NCBI GenBank assembly: GCA_903772945.1 | Contig: CAICTM010000228.1 | Location: forward strand, 5,515-69,514 | Direction of reading: 5' to 3' | Length of the DNA stretch: 64,000 nucleotides | From: Seminavis robusta | Lineage: Eukaryota > Bacillariophyta > Bacillariophyceae > Naviculales > Naviculaceae | Part shown: in pieces, positions 32,269 through 43,015 of the stretch | Layout: each line of letters starts with the position of its first letter | Position numbering within the stretch: the stretch's first letter is position 1 | Translations under genes and position numbers: made by a program | Notes under the pieces: model-generated | The model's input: only the letters and a program-made list of their open reading frames with translations | What the model was told of the DNA's origin: nothing | Database searches by the model: none

Positions 32269-33553
32269 CTATGCATTCTTTGATTTGTTTGCCTGTTTCA
32301 ATGCCTCTGCTTTTCGTTGCAGTGAAATTGGAAATAGTACTTGTTTCCAGTTCTCCACAAAGCCACGGTTGTAGATGTTTTTTGGAATAGGCCCTGGGTC
32401 TTCCATTACTTCGTCCGATGCGTGATTTGTCGGTGTGTCCCCATTACTTGGAGACTTTTCTGGTTGTGAGTTGTCGTTAGCTGTAGTTTCTTGCTGTTTC
32501 TTGACGTATGCGTTGTACTTTTTGACTTGCTCTTTGTGCCACTTCCTCACATCGCTCCACTTGTAGTGTTCGTTGGTTGTCATTCCAATTGACGTTACGT
32601 AAAAGTGATACAGCAAGAAGCAGGACAGAGCAATAGCCATGACAGCCATGATTGTGAGAATAGCTGCTTCCCAAATATGGCGATGAAAAAGATATTGAAA
32701 GACAACGTAATTGTTGGCCTTGTATTCCTGTCCCGTGGACTTGTCCAGGAACGTAACTTCGTAGAGGTTGCTGTCTTCAATTTCCCCCATAAAGAGTCTG
32801 GTCAACACCATGGTTCCGTAGACGCACATTCCAAACTGTGTGGCTACAAAGAGTAGAAAGAGCCGATAGTTCTCTTCGCCAATGGTGCCAGCAACCCAGC
32901 CACAGTAGTGATCGAACCGAGCGACGTGTTGTTGATGTTTCATGCGATCAAATTTACTCCTTGCCAATCGAGGAATCCCCCTTTTCTTGTCCATGCGACC
33001 TTTTACGTAAAGAAAATCATCGTAGGGAAAGTGATCATAGTATTGGAGAGTCTCATTGGTGATAATTCCAGGACTGATAGAAACATAGGGGGACGATCGA
33101 GTGAGCAACCAATGACACTTTTCAAAAAAAGAAAACCAGAAGCCCCCCGTAAAAAATACAATATATGTATTCTCACCTGGTTGTCATTGTAAGTCTCCAG
33201 GTATAGAGAGCAAATAAGAAGACGACGTATCCAATGTTCAGATGATAATTTGGAACGTGTGATGATTGTTGCGCCCAAGGATATGCGTGTAGCCACAGCG
33301 TCAAGAATCCCCCGATCACCACGGTCAGATAGACAATGGCCATGAGACGGTCCATGAATACCTCCAGCAACTTTTGTCCTTTTGGGCCTGCCACCTTGCC
33401 CACCAACTTCATTATTTCGTTCGGCAGGTCATAGGAGACAAATCGAGCCGTCGGAGACAATGCTGGGTCAGCCACCATGCAGAAATAGAACGTCGATCCC
33501 ATCATCAGCACATAGAGCGCCAAAAGGATTCCCACTCCAACTGTGAACGCCAT
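32269..33553 (-). CDS. DHHC-type (DHYC) palmitoyltransferase
   Basis: S-acyltransferase of the zDHHC family. Two exons, 33553-33177 and 33073-32269, with a 103-nt intron, give 393 residues. The acceptor at 33074 is chosen because it keeps frame and produces MTTSPGIITNET, the usual SPG/DPG element before the Cys-rich domain. The catalytic segment is VARFDHYCGWVAGTIGEENY, so the motif is DHYC, as in the yeast Akr1 branch. Several cysteines that normally bind zinc upstream of it appear to be missing. Four hydrophobic segments are visible: GVGILLALYVLMMGSTFYF, LMAIVYLTVVIGGFLTLWL, LFLLFVATQFGMCVYG and AAILTIMAVMAIALSCFLLY. The C-terminal tail is polar. Confidence 0.85.
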
Positions 33554-34145
33554 GCTGGTAGGTAGATCTTATTAATTTATGTGTGTTAACTCTCACAGGC
33601 AGACAGAGTAATCAACACAAAGGAGGTACTCGTACTGGTATCGCTGGTGTAGTGATGGTGGTGCCTGGTACAGTACTGTACTAGTACCCGTACCAGTATT
33701 ATGTGGTGAAGTGGTGGTGTTGTGGCCGTGCTGTACTGGTATCCGATCGAGGGGAGAGGATGCAGTGCGAAAGAAAAGTGAACGTTGGCGTTTTGGTGGG
33801 GGTCACAACGTGACAACGTAAAAGAGTTTTGACCCCCCTAAAATCTTCCTTTCAATCCAAGCATACTGTAGCAGGTCTTAAAAGAGGCAAAGGTATGCAC
33901 TTCTATAAAATAGAGATCTGGCTACGAGTATTTAAAACCGAACATGATACCGTACCAGATTGCCAGACTATTCTAAAGTAGCAAGACAACAAAACTCTTT
34001 TTACAAAAACAACCTGGGTTTTATTTTATAAAGAAGCCACCAGGTGACTAGCTATAGATACAGTGTACAGTATTGACGCCGAAATTCGAACCAATCTGCC
34101 ATAATGGACTGCTCCTTGTACTGTACCATAATATGATTCTTCCTC
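33554..34145. other. Intergenic with GTAC-rich palindromes
   Basis: 5' flank of the palmitoyltransferase and 3' flank of the kinase. Positions about 33625-33750 hold nested GTACTAGTAC, GGTACC and GTGGTGGTG words. No gene supported. Confidence 0.5.
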
Positions 34146-35333
34146 TCATTCCTCCTTGAGCTGTTCAATCTCGGAATAAAACCGTTGCACTGTTTCCTTT
34201 GAGGAAGGAATACTGGCCCCCCTGACCAGGACGGCGGAAGTCCCCATGGCACAACCCCATTTGAGAGCGTGTTGTATGGCTTGCGTCGGCCATGGAAATG
34301 TATTGTCGGCGTTGTTGAATTGCATGTCGCCATTGTGCGGTCGTTTCCAATCCCAGAGCCCGTAAAGGAATCCTGCCGTGAAGGAATCTCCCGCACCGGT
34401 GGGATCTATAGGAGTGACTTTGACAGTGGACTGTTGCGTATAAATGTCTCCCTTGAGTAATGCGACCGCTCCGGCGGGCCCTCTGGTGAGCACAATACAC
34501 GCTCGAGGACACAATTCTCCAAAATAGGCGGCACAATTTTGTAACAGGTCGTCCGAGTTGGCTTCCTGTGGAGGCTGTTTCCCTCTTCGTAAGAGTCCTT
34601 GTTCCATAATGTACTTGGCTTCTAGTTCGTTCATGATAAAGAAATCAAGACAAGATTGTGCCAATTGATCGATTCCTCCGTCCCATTGTTTGGTGGCGTC
34701 ATGCTGTGGCACCAACGAGACCACGGTGGCACAGTGTGGGAATTTTTGGGCTCGCGCTTTTCGAATGCGCTGTAATTCCTGGGCCATGAGACCATTTTGG
34801 AATCCATTGAGATTGTAATATCCCGCAATGTTAATGTGGACATGACTGGGAGAGTCAATGATGGAGTCACTGTCTAAATGGGAGGCGTGAAAATTGTCGA
34901 GACATCCTCGATAGGACATGAAGGATCGTTCTTGGCCGGCCACAATGGCCACACAGTGTGCCGTGGCGGCAGTGTCGTCGGGTCGTTTGCAGTTGACCAG
35001 TGAAAAGCCATGCTTCTGGGCGTGATTCAACAAGATACTCCCGTAGTGATCGTCGGGATTGAGTGTCGTGTGCAATAGCATGGACGATTGGTTGGTGTCA
35101 TCAAAGTAACCGAGCAAGGAATTCAAGTGCGTCGCGGTATTGGTCGACGACCCACCCGCAAATGTCGCAATCGGTCGATTCAGCTTGGCATCTCCCCCTT
35201 TCTCTGGCCAGTCGCCGTCCAGAAACGAAAACAAATCCACAAACGCATCACCCACCACGTGAAAGGCAGCTCCTCTTTTACATGTACTGCTTGCCTTGCC
35301 GTTGGTGTTGCCGTTGCTAGTAGTGTCGCTCAT
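34146..35333 (-). CDS. PfkB-family carbohydrate/nucleoside kinase
   Basis: Single exon, 395 residues from the ATG at 35333 (the upstream frame opens with TTG). Ribokinase fold signatures: VVGDAFVDLF at the start, the glycine-rich substrate loop TFAGGSSTNTATHL (PfkB signature 1 region), DFFIMNELEAKYI, CIVLTRGPAGAVAL, and PfkB signature 2 DPTGAGDSFTAGFLYG with the catalytic Asp in GAGDS. Family members phosphorylate ribose, fructose, adenosine or related substrates. This one cannot be assigned further. Cytosolic, as no targeting peptide is visible. Confidence 0.9.
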   Translation of the reverse strand: MSDTTSNGNTNGKASSTCKRGAAFHVVGDAFVDLFSFLDGDWPEKGGDAKLNRPIATFAGGSSTNTATHLNSLLGYFDDTNQSSMLLHTTLNPDDHYGSILLNHAQKHGFSLVNCKRPDDTAATAHCVAIVAGQERSFMSYRGCLDNFHASHLDSDSIIDSPSHVHINIAGYYNLNGFQNGLMAQELQRIRKARAQKFPHCATVVSLVPQHDATKQWDGGIDQLAQSCLDFFIMNELEAKYIMEQGLLRRGKQPPQEANSDDLLQNCAAYFGELCPRACIVLTRGPAGAVALLKGDIYTQQSTVKVTPIDPTGAGDSFTAGFLYGLWDWKRPHNGDMQFNNADNTFPWPTQAIQHALKWGCAMGTSAVLVRGASIPSSKETVQRFYSEIEQLKEE

Positions 35334-35810
35334 CGTACATGTATTCAATCTGACATACAATGTTATCTATGGTATAAACCACGGTGGGAATGTCGGGAGT
35401 TTGAGAGGAAATGAGGGCAGAAAGGGATCCAATCAGTACAGTACTTACGTATTTTGGAGGGACCGAGTAGGTACTAGTACTAAGTCTACGTCAAGTTGAA
35501 GTTGTGTGTAATTCAGGACTGATTTTACTTACTAGTGCAGAAAGGGATCCAATCAGTACTTACGTATTTTGGAGGACCGAGTAGGTACTAGTACTAAGTC
35601 TACGTCAAGTTGAAGTTGTGTGTAATTCAGGACTGATTTTACTTACTAGTAGCATTTTCAGACTCGAGGGCGATGACGTCATCAGATTTCTCGTGATTAA
35701 GTCAATCACGTTTTTGTGTCAAACGCGCGAATGCGAAGATCCAAAAGATCGTTCGGGTCCAGCCGCACTTTTTCTGGAGCCAATAAACTATAACCGTTGT
35801 TTCATCTCGA
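35334..35810. promoter_or_regulatory. Divergent promoter region containing a tandem duplication
   Basis: 477 bp between head-to-head kinase and primase genes. Half of it is the tandem duplication described at 35417-35650. TGACGTCATCA (CRE-like palindrome TGACGTCA) lies at about 35673. Confidence 0.5.
35417..35650. repeat. Tandem duplication, about 120 bp x 2
   Basis: Copy 1 is 35417-35536 (120 bp) and copy 2 is 35537-35650 (114 bp). They are identical apart from a 5-bp CAGTA repeat unit and one G missing in copy 2. Such near-identity implies a recent event. Each copy holds GTACTAGTAC and ends in ACTTACTAGT. Confidence 0.93.
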
Positions 35811-38800
35811 ATGAGAATAAGCTCCTCATCAAGATGGCAAGGGACAGCTATGCATACTGGTACCAATAATAGTAAGGCAGTGTCACTCATCGCCATCACA
35901 GCACTTCTGGCAGCGTTCCATATCCAGCTGGTACTTGGATGGGGGACCCCTCTACCGTTTCGAGTCCGCCAGTTGGGATTGCAAGCGGTTGGCAACAATA
36001 ATATTTTGGGGGGTAGTACCAACAGTCAAGACGAAGAAAACAACCAGGTGAGACCTGTATCCCCCAAAACACAATCATCATCCAACCAGAAATCACCCAA
36101 AAAGTCGCCCGGTCGTTGGATTGAAGCAGATCAGTTGAATGGGATCAAAGAACAAGTGAACCTGGTCGATTTCTTGGAGACAGGCTATGATTTAGATCAG
36201 TTCAGGAGAACAGGTCACCATCGAGCCACCGCGGTTTGTCCCTTTCACAAGGATCAAGACCCATCTCTTAGTTTTGATGGAAATAGAGGACTCTACAAGT
36301 GCTTTGGCTGTGGAGCGGCGGGTGATATCTTTCATTTTGTCAGACAGTACCACAAAACGACCCAACAGGAAGAACTGCCATTTATCAATGCGGTGCGAAT
36401 CGTCGACAATTATCTATCCGGAAACCATGACCGTCGTCCGAAATCCATTGCTGCTGCTGCTAGTTCCACTGGCGGAACTTTGTCTACCACCACGACGTTG
36501 TCCACCATTAGTACGAAGGAAGACATTGAAAAGCGAAATCGCATTTTTGCCATGAACCAACATGCCGCGGCCTTCTACGCCAAATGCTTGACATTGCCAT
36601 TTGCTGGGGTGGCCAGGTATTATCTGCAATCCAGGGGATTCGTCACACCCGATGCTGCACGAGCATTTGCTCTAGGGTATGCTCCGGACATGTATTTTGG
36701 AAACAATCTACACAATGCCAGAAATCAAACCACCAGTCTGGTGCAGCATTTGCAGACATTGAACTTTACAGCCAAACACATTCTAGAATCGGGATTGGCC
36801 ATTCAAAAAAGGAAATCAGTCAATAACCAAAAGCGACCAAAGAAAGCAAATGTTGGAACCAACAGTTCAGGTACGATTTTTTAATGTCAGTCTCGGCTTT
36901 TGTGGACTACTTTAGCTGCAACTCGTCTGAAAATGTGTGGACTGTGGTACTAACCAATGGATGGATGTGTTGTAGGGCATTCAGAAGATTCAGAAGAAGA
37001 CCAAGTGCTATACTCTTCACTTATGGACCGCTTTCGGGGGAGGCTCGTCGTCCCAATCTTTGATCGTACAGGCGAAAAGGTGGTGGGCTTTGGAGGACGG
37101 GTTCTACCGGTATACAATGAACCCGACAACGACAACAACAACGACAACGGCAAAAAATTCAAGGCGCCAAAGTACCTCAATAGCCCCGAAACGGCAGTCT
37201 TTCAAAAAATGCAGATTCTGTATGGACGTCACATTGTCATGGAGCATTACAAACTACAGAAAAGCAACAACGACAACAACAAGCCCCTTCCAGTCATCTT
37301 GGTGGAAGGCTACATGGATGTCTTGGCCTTGTGGGAAATTGGAATCAAGACAGCCGTGGCAACCATGGGAACGGGCATTTCCATGGATCAAGTAAATGCC
37401 GCTGCGAGAATGGCAGCTTTGAATGGAGGTAGGATTCATGGAATGTCGTTTTGTGACGGATGTTACTCGTGCTTTTCGGTTTCATCTGACCTTTTGTGTC
37501 GTTTGAAACGCTTCGTCTGGCCGCATTGAAAGGCCGTGTCGTGTTGTGTCTCGACAATGACGAAGCTGGCGTTGCAGCGGTAGAACGCTTGTGCAGTGGA
37601 GGAATGCTCGAAAAGGCAGCAAGCTCTAATGGAGTTCAGTTTTGTGTGGCAAGTCTCCCGGCAGATGTCAAAGATCCTGGTGACTTTGCGGAGTTGCGCA
37701 GACGGAATGCCAAGGCGAAAGTTGGGGCTGCCTTTTGCAAAGAGGTCCTTGATCCGGCAGTAGAAGATTGGTCCGATTGGTACCTCGATCGATTGCTTGA
37801 ACGTTGTGATGCAGGGTCAACACGAGAGATGGCCGGGGGCTTGGGGGATACGTTTGAGAGAGTAGCTGACTTCCTATCGACCTTTTCCAATCCAGCAGAT
37901 CGTACGAGGAGTGCATGCGTGGTCGCAAAGAAAATGGCAAGCATGATTGCCAAGGACAACAATGTCACTGCAGCGTCAAAAGCGGTGAGCTCGCAACTAG
38001 AGTCTGACTTAATTGATCGCGCTTCGAAAAGGGCCAACGAGAGGGAGAAGAAGAGTCAAACGCGTCCCACAGAATCCGACATGCAAGTGTCGGCTTCACA
38101 AACGCACTCGGCCCTTTCAATGCAGTCATACCAAAAGCCTGCCCCAGATATCGACAAACTATCCAGGAAAGCACGGAATCAGTTGACACAGAAAGCTTCA
38201 CCACCTCCTGGAACACGCGAGCGCAACCAGGACATGGAGTCGCGAACAGTTTTGCCACGACATGAAAGTCTGCAACGAACAACGCCCTCACCACGCGGGA
38301 ACAGAAGGCCTCAGAAAACACAATCATATCCTCCACCTCCTTTGGCTCCTCATTTCGCCGGCATTCACTTTCAACATCAAAGCGACTCTGATTGGCTCGG
38401 CACAACGGTAAGTCACTTCATGCTGCCACTTCGGTTCGTTTCTTTTTGGTGCTAACGCCTGGATCAAACTTCTTTGCGGTGTTAGGGAAACAGTGGCGGC
38501 AGCATTGACGTTTTGGGTAGTCCGCACTATCCCCTTGGCAACAACATCAAGCAAAAAGACACCAAGCCAGTGTATTTCCTTTCAAACGAATACCTTGGAC
38601 ATTTCGAAGGAAACTCTGCGAACTCCAATGGGCTGTCAAGAACAACGGACCAAGGCTTAGCAACCCTGCCGCGGCGAGACGATAGACGCTCGGTGGAAGG
38701 GGCAGAGGATATGTTGCTGCATTCCATGGTCTCCAATTTCCCTGATTCGTGCAACGCGCTTCAGGAGTTTGTGCGTGCACAGTCGTTTGTCAGCCAAGGC

Positions 38801-39931
38801 ATCGACATCATCGAATGGAGCAATCCCAACCGCAAGTGGCTATTCAATTCTCTGCTAGACGATAACACCATACAGCAGAACGACGCATATGTTTGGGGCG
38901 TATGGGATCTGCGAGCTTGGCTTGCTTCGAGGGATGATGCTCCTCAAGGGGCCTTTCGACGAAGCACGGAAAGTGAGAATGGTTTCGGATCCATGCACAA
39001 TACGTCAGACCCAATTCACGAGACGGTCAATGGCAGCTCTCGAAGAACGTCACAGGGGTCACAGGGGTCACTCGAGCACTATTTCTCAGACGAGCCAATG
39101 CTCCACGAACACCCATCTCTGAACACCTCCTCCGATTTGAAACTTCGACGAGAAAAAGGTGTCTTGGCTACACAGGAACATTTCATCGCGCTTCTTGCGG
39201 CCAACGCAGCAATGAAAGTCACGTCGATTCAAGGCGATATCAAGTCGGTTGCCTTGGTGCTTGATGCGAGATCACGTTTGTCTAAAGGGCAGCCGTCAAA
39301 AGTGCAGCAGAACACTTACCAAGGGCAGTTCGGGGCCACAGATGTATTAGAAGTTACGAAATCTCAATCGTCATCCATCCAAAATAATGAAGAGCGGGAA
39401 GAGGGGAGGTTCCACCACATGTCTACTGAGGACATCAAAGAGCTGCACTCGGACCTGATTGGTGCATTGCAAGAAGCTATGGAGATCCGGCATCAATTGG
39501 AAACGTCGCTGAGTCGAATCCGGGCACGACTGATTCGATTCAGCAGTTCAACTTCTGGTAGCGCAGCTGAAGGGACGATGCCAGTGGATCTCGCAATGAA
39601 ACTTGCCAATGACCTAGACAGTCATATGGACCAAATGGAAGAGGGAGGGAAGTGGATCGGCGACGCCGATTTGATTGAACTAGACGATCGCCTGGGGAAA
39701 AGGGACCTGTTGGGGTTGCCTATAAAAGACCAGCTTGCTCAGATTGAAAAGACGTGGGGAGAGTGGTGTTTTGATGACTTCATGTGGTCTCCAGATAAGG
39801 CAGATGAGAAGTCTCAACGATATACTCGGCAAGTCGATCTTCTATCATTCAACGACGACGAAGCAATTCGCGAGACACTCGAGGAAAGTCTGGAGAGAAT
39901 AGACAATGATTGGAAGAACTGGGAGGATTGA
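35811..39931 (+). CDS. DnaG-type DNA primase, likely organellar
   Basis: Bacterial-type primase for organelle DNA replication. Four exons: 35811-36870, 36976-37428, 37533-38407, 38486-39931, giving 1277 residues (bacterial DnaG about 600). A CHC2 zinc finger spans residues 143-167 (CPFH, then CFGC). The RNA polymerase core has RGRLVVPIFDRTG, VVGFGGRVLP, PKYLNSPET, and the Toprim elements VILVEGYMDVLAL, ATMGTGIS and RVVLCLDNDEAG. The N-terminus has a hydrophobic signal-like core (VSLIAITALLAAFHIQLVLG) followed by WGTPLPFRVRQ, compatible with a plastid bipartite presequence with Trp at +1. No helicase domain is present. The C-terminal 550 residues are disordered or helical and could bind a helicase. 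The acceptor of intron 2 at 37532 rests on frame and family match. Confidence 0.9.
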
Positions 39932-40524
39932 AAAACGTAATCAGGAATCTTCCGGTCTAAGATGTTGGATTCTTTGATTGAAGCTGTGCGTCACCATTGA
40001 GCCCGCACTATTGCTACCCCTTGTTAGGTTTCACTGATCCATCGCCCATCATCAAAATATGGTTCTATCAACCTACTGGTACCGGTAGTACCGGTACCGC
40101 GCAAAAGCAATAGAATCGAAGTACTGTATCTAATTGCACCTGAAGAGCTGAGCTTTAAATTAGGAACGTTTGTCCCAGGGAGCTGGGAGGTTGCATCCTG
40201 TGTTTTCTCGTGTGACTAGCTACCGGTACCAGCTAGCAGACCCTTTGTGGGTTTGCCGGTGGATGCGTGGTGTGGTGGTGTGGGAGCTTTCAGTAAAACC
40301 TTATCCTTGTGACTGCAAAAGATCCAACTGAGTCACTCTTGGAGGCACGCGAAGTCTTGCTTGAAGTCATTCATCCATCGCGAACTGCCGACCAGAGAAA
40401 CCAGATACCAATACCGAACGACTGCTCGGTGTGTGGAGTATTCAGTGGGAAGTCCAGCTTCAGTGGGAAGTCTAGCCGAAGCGAGAACCTCCTGCCTTGA
40501 TTGGGTGTTATAAATCGTGAGAAG
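39932..40524. other. Intergenic with TACCGGTA palindromes
   Basis: 593 bp between genes on the same strand. TACCGGTA clusters lie at 40078-40100 and 40221-40231. A 63-codon frame at 40309-40500 has no domain. Confidence 0.5.
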
Positions 40525-41972
40525 ATGGAGCCTCACGAGAATGATGGAAAATCCTGCTATGGCGGTCGAGATCTGAAAGGATATGGCGGATCCCCACCGA
40601 ACCCCATGTGGCCCAAGAATGCGAAGGTAGCTGTGAATTTCGTGATCAACTATGAAGAGGGAGCAGAAAAGTGTCTCCTTCATGGCGATAATGAGAGCGA
40701 AAAGTTGCTGTCGGATATTGTGGGGGCAGCAGCCTATGGTGAGTTAGCTGGGCATTTCAATTCTTTGGCTACTGTTGCCTTGTTTGAGAAGTCTAACGAG
40801 AATGTCCTTATTGTTCTCTGCTACCTAATAAAGAGGGCCAGCGCCATGTGAACATGGAGAGTTTGTACGACTATGGTGGTCGGGCTGGATTTTGGAGGCT
40901 ATATAACTTGTTCGAGAAGAAAAAGATGCCTGCTACGATTTTTGCAGTGGGTATGGCCCTGGAGCGCAACCCAGCTGTAGCTTATGAGCTCCACCAATCC
41001 AGCCATGAAGTGGCGTCCCATGGATATCGGTGGATCGATTATCAAAATGTTGACGAGGAAACTCAGCGTGCCCATATCAAGAAGACCATTGAAATCCACG
41101 AAAAACTGTTGGTAAGCACTCAATTTGATGAGTTTGCTAATAGTCACTGCTTTGTGTCGTCTCCTTATCTGATGCATTTTGAAATTCCTTTTTAACTTCT
41201 TCCGATAACAGGGAAAACGCCCGGCTGGTTTTTATCAAGGAAAGGTGTGTGTGTACTGATTGCTCAACATTGCAGGCAGTCTTTCTTGTTCCACAGGCGG
41301 TTCGCTCACCTTATTTGCTTCTGTTTGCATAGCCCAACGAGGATACACGCAGGCTGGTTGTCGAAGAAGGTGGCTTCAAGTACGACTCTGACTCCTACGC
41401 GGATGATTTGCCGTATTGGAGCCTGGAACATGACAGGCCGCATCTCGTCATTCCTTACTCTTTGAGTGAGAATGACATGAGGTTTGTTGCACCCAACGGT
41501 TTTTCCAACGGGACCGACTTCTTTACACACCTGAAATCGACCCTTTTGTAAGTACCGGTACCAATTGCCAGCCTGTTCTTCGGCGCAGATTCTATTTGCA
41601 TATTGTCCCACGCTGACTTGGAAACCTACCCTATGGTTCAGGTATCTCATTGATGAGGGCAAGCAGGGAAGTCCCAAAATGATGTCCGTCGGCTTGCACT
41701 GTCGCTTGGCACGGCCTGGATACGCCGCTGCCTTGTCCGAGTTCATGGATTTTTGTGTGTCCCACAGAAGGGATGTGTGGGTCTGCACTCGTGAGCAGAT
41801 TGCTGACCATTGGTTCAACAAGCATCCTCCCCGCATGGCGGCACCACCTGGTACCCCTAAGAGTCCCCAGAATGATGCTCGAGAAACGTGGACAGGCCCC
41901 AAGACAACACCGACCAAGCCAGTGGGAGAGGAAGAAAGTGAAGTGGACGAAGCAGATGGCGATATCATCTAA
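40525..41972 (+). CDS. PuuE-type allantoinase / polysaccharide deacetylase family protein
   Basis: NodB-fold protein of the PuuE branch, probably hydrolysing allantoin in purine breakdown. Five exons: 40525-40738, 40834-41111, 41212-41244, 41333-41547, 41642-41972 (356 residues; bacterial PuuE is about 310). Matches include GYGGSPPNPMWP, VAVNFVINYEEGAEKCLLHGD, EGQRHVNMESLYDYGGRAGFW, the SHEVASHGYRW histidine motif, GKRPAGFYQGK, YDSDSYADDLPYW and MMSVGLHCRLARPGY. Exon 3 is a 33-nt micro-exon encoding exactly GKRPAGFYQGK. The introns are 95, 100, 88 and 94 nt, the last containing TACCGGTA. A general chitin or polysaccharide deacetylase role is less likely given the NYEEG segment. Confidence 0.9.
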
Positions 41973-43015
41973 GGACTGATGGTGGTGTGTGCATCTGTAT
42001 GTGTGTAGCTAGCGGAACAGTGTCTTTCAGTGCAGTCGTTGCGAAACAAAGGGGCTCAGTGTCAATGCAAACTGTCAAGCAACAACAATGAAAATAGGTG
42101 CTTCCCTCTTTATTCTGAGTAAACTATCGGTGAGACAGCCCTCCTCCTCGTCTTTTTGCACTTAGTCCAGTACATGGAGAACACTTTTGTGGCCTGCCTA
42201 CAATACATGGAGAACACTTTTGTGGCCTGCCTACAATATACTAGTTTGGACATCATGCAATGCCATCTTTGGTGGGCACTTGTTCTCTCGAGTCCACGTG
42301 AGAACTGCCTGTGTATCGCCATCCTGGGAACGCCCTGAGCACATTCGCTCATCCCACAGGCACCACTCCCACGGGCCCACTCGAGAGGATGACTCGAGTG
42401 ACCACCTGGCTCTCTCCGAGTATTACCTTGGTAGTACTGTCACTCACTCTCCTGGACTGAGTCGAGTCCGCTCCAGAGTCTCAATCTTATCTTTGTATTA
42501 GGCTGCAGCAGAGCGTGTCCCTCGTTCCATATCATGAGCCCACTTGAAGTTCAGATAAATAAGCAGCCTTCAATTGACAGCCTGCCTGACTGAGAAGATT
42601 GACAGCCATTCTTCACAGCCCATTATTTCTGACAACCTCACTGGAAATTGTAAGCAGCCAGGTCACATGTGGCTTCATCCCAGGGGCACCCGCTGGCACT
42701 AGCCCATTTCTTCTACTTGCTTTACCTTTGGTTGGTTGCTGAGTTCCTGCTGCCCGTAATAACCACGCCTAAACGAAACCAACAGGGCCCACAACCTTTG
42801 TCACATCTTGGGAACACCAAGACCCCCCGCCTCCCCCTACGCATGTGTTGATGCTGCGTGAAACAAGTAGTCATACCGGTATGCAGTCGGGTATGTACTG
42901 CAGCACTCTAGTAGTATAGCCGGCTAGCCAGCGCCACACAAAAGCTAGCTAGCTACCGGTAGCTCACGGACAGAGTTTTCCAATCAAAATAAATATTGAT
43001 AATTTTATATCTCTT
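41973..43015. other. Intergenic, about 1 kb
   Basis: No gene supported. It holds a 33-bp perfect tandem repeat (42171-42236), a GA/CTCGAG-rich stretch near 42380-42480, and TACCGGTA with GCTAGC words at 42876-42965. Confidence 0.5.
42171..42236. repeat. 33-bp perfect direct tandem repeat, two copies
   Basis: Copies at 42171-42203 and 42204-42236 are identical, each starting TACATGGAGAACAC and ending GCCTGCCTACAA. The unit is a multiple of three and keeps a frame open, but no gene is supported here. Confidence 0.9.

Noticed and set aside
33109-33176. Acceptor at AAAAG near 33113 for the palmitoyltransferase intron
   Set aside because: It puts the downstream exon out of frame; the acceptor at 33074 keeps frame and restores the SPG motif.
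42171-42236. Possible CRISPR-like array
   Set aside because: Only two adjacent copies with no spacers, in a eukaryotic genome.
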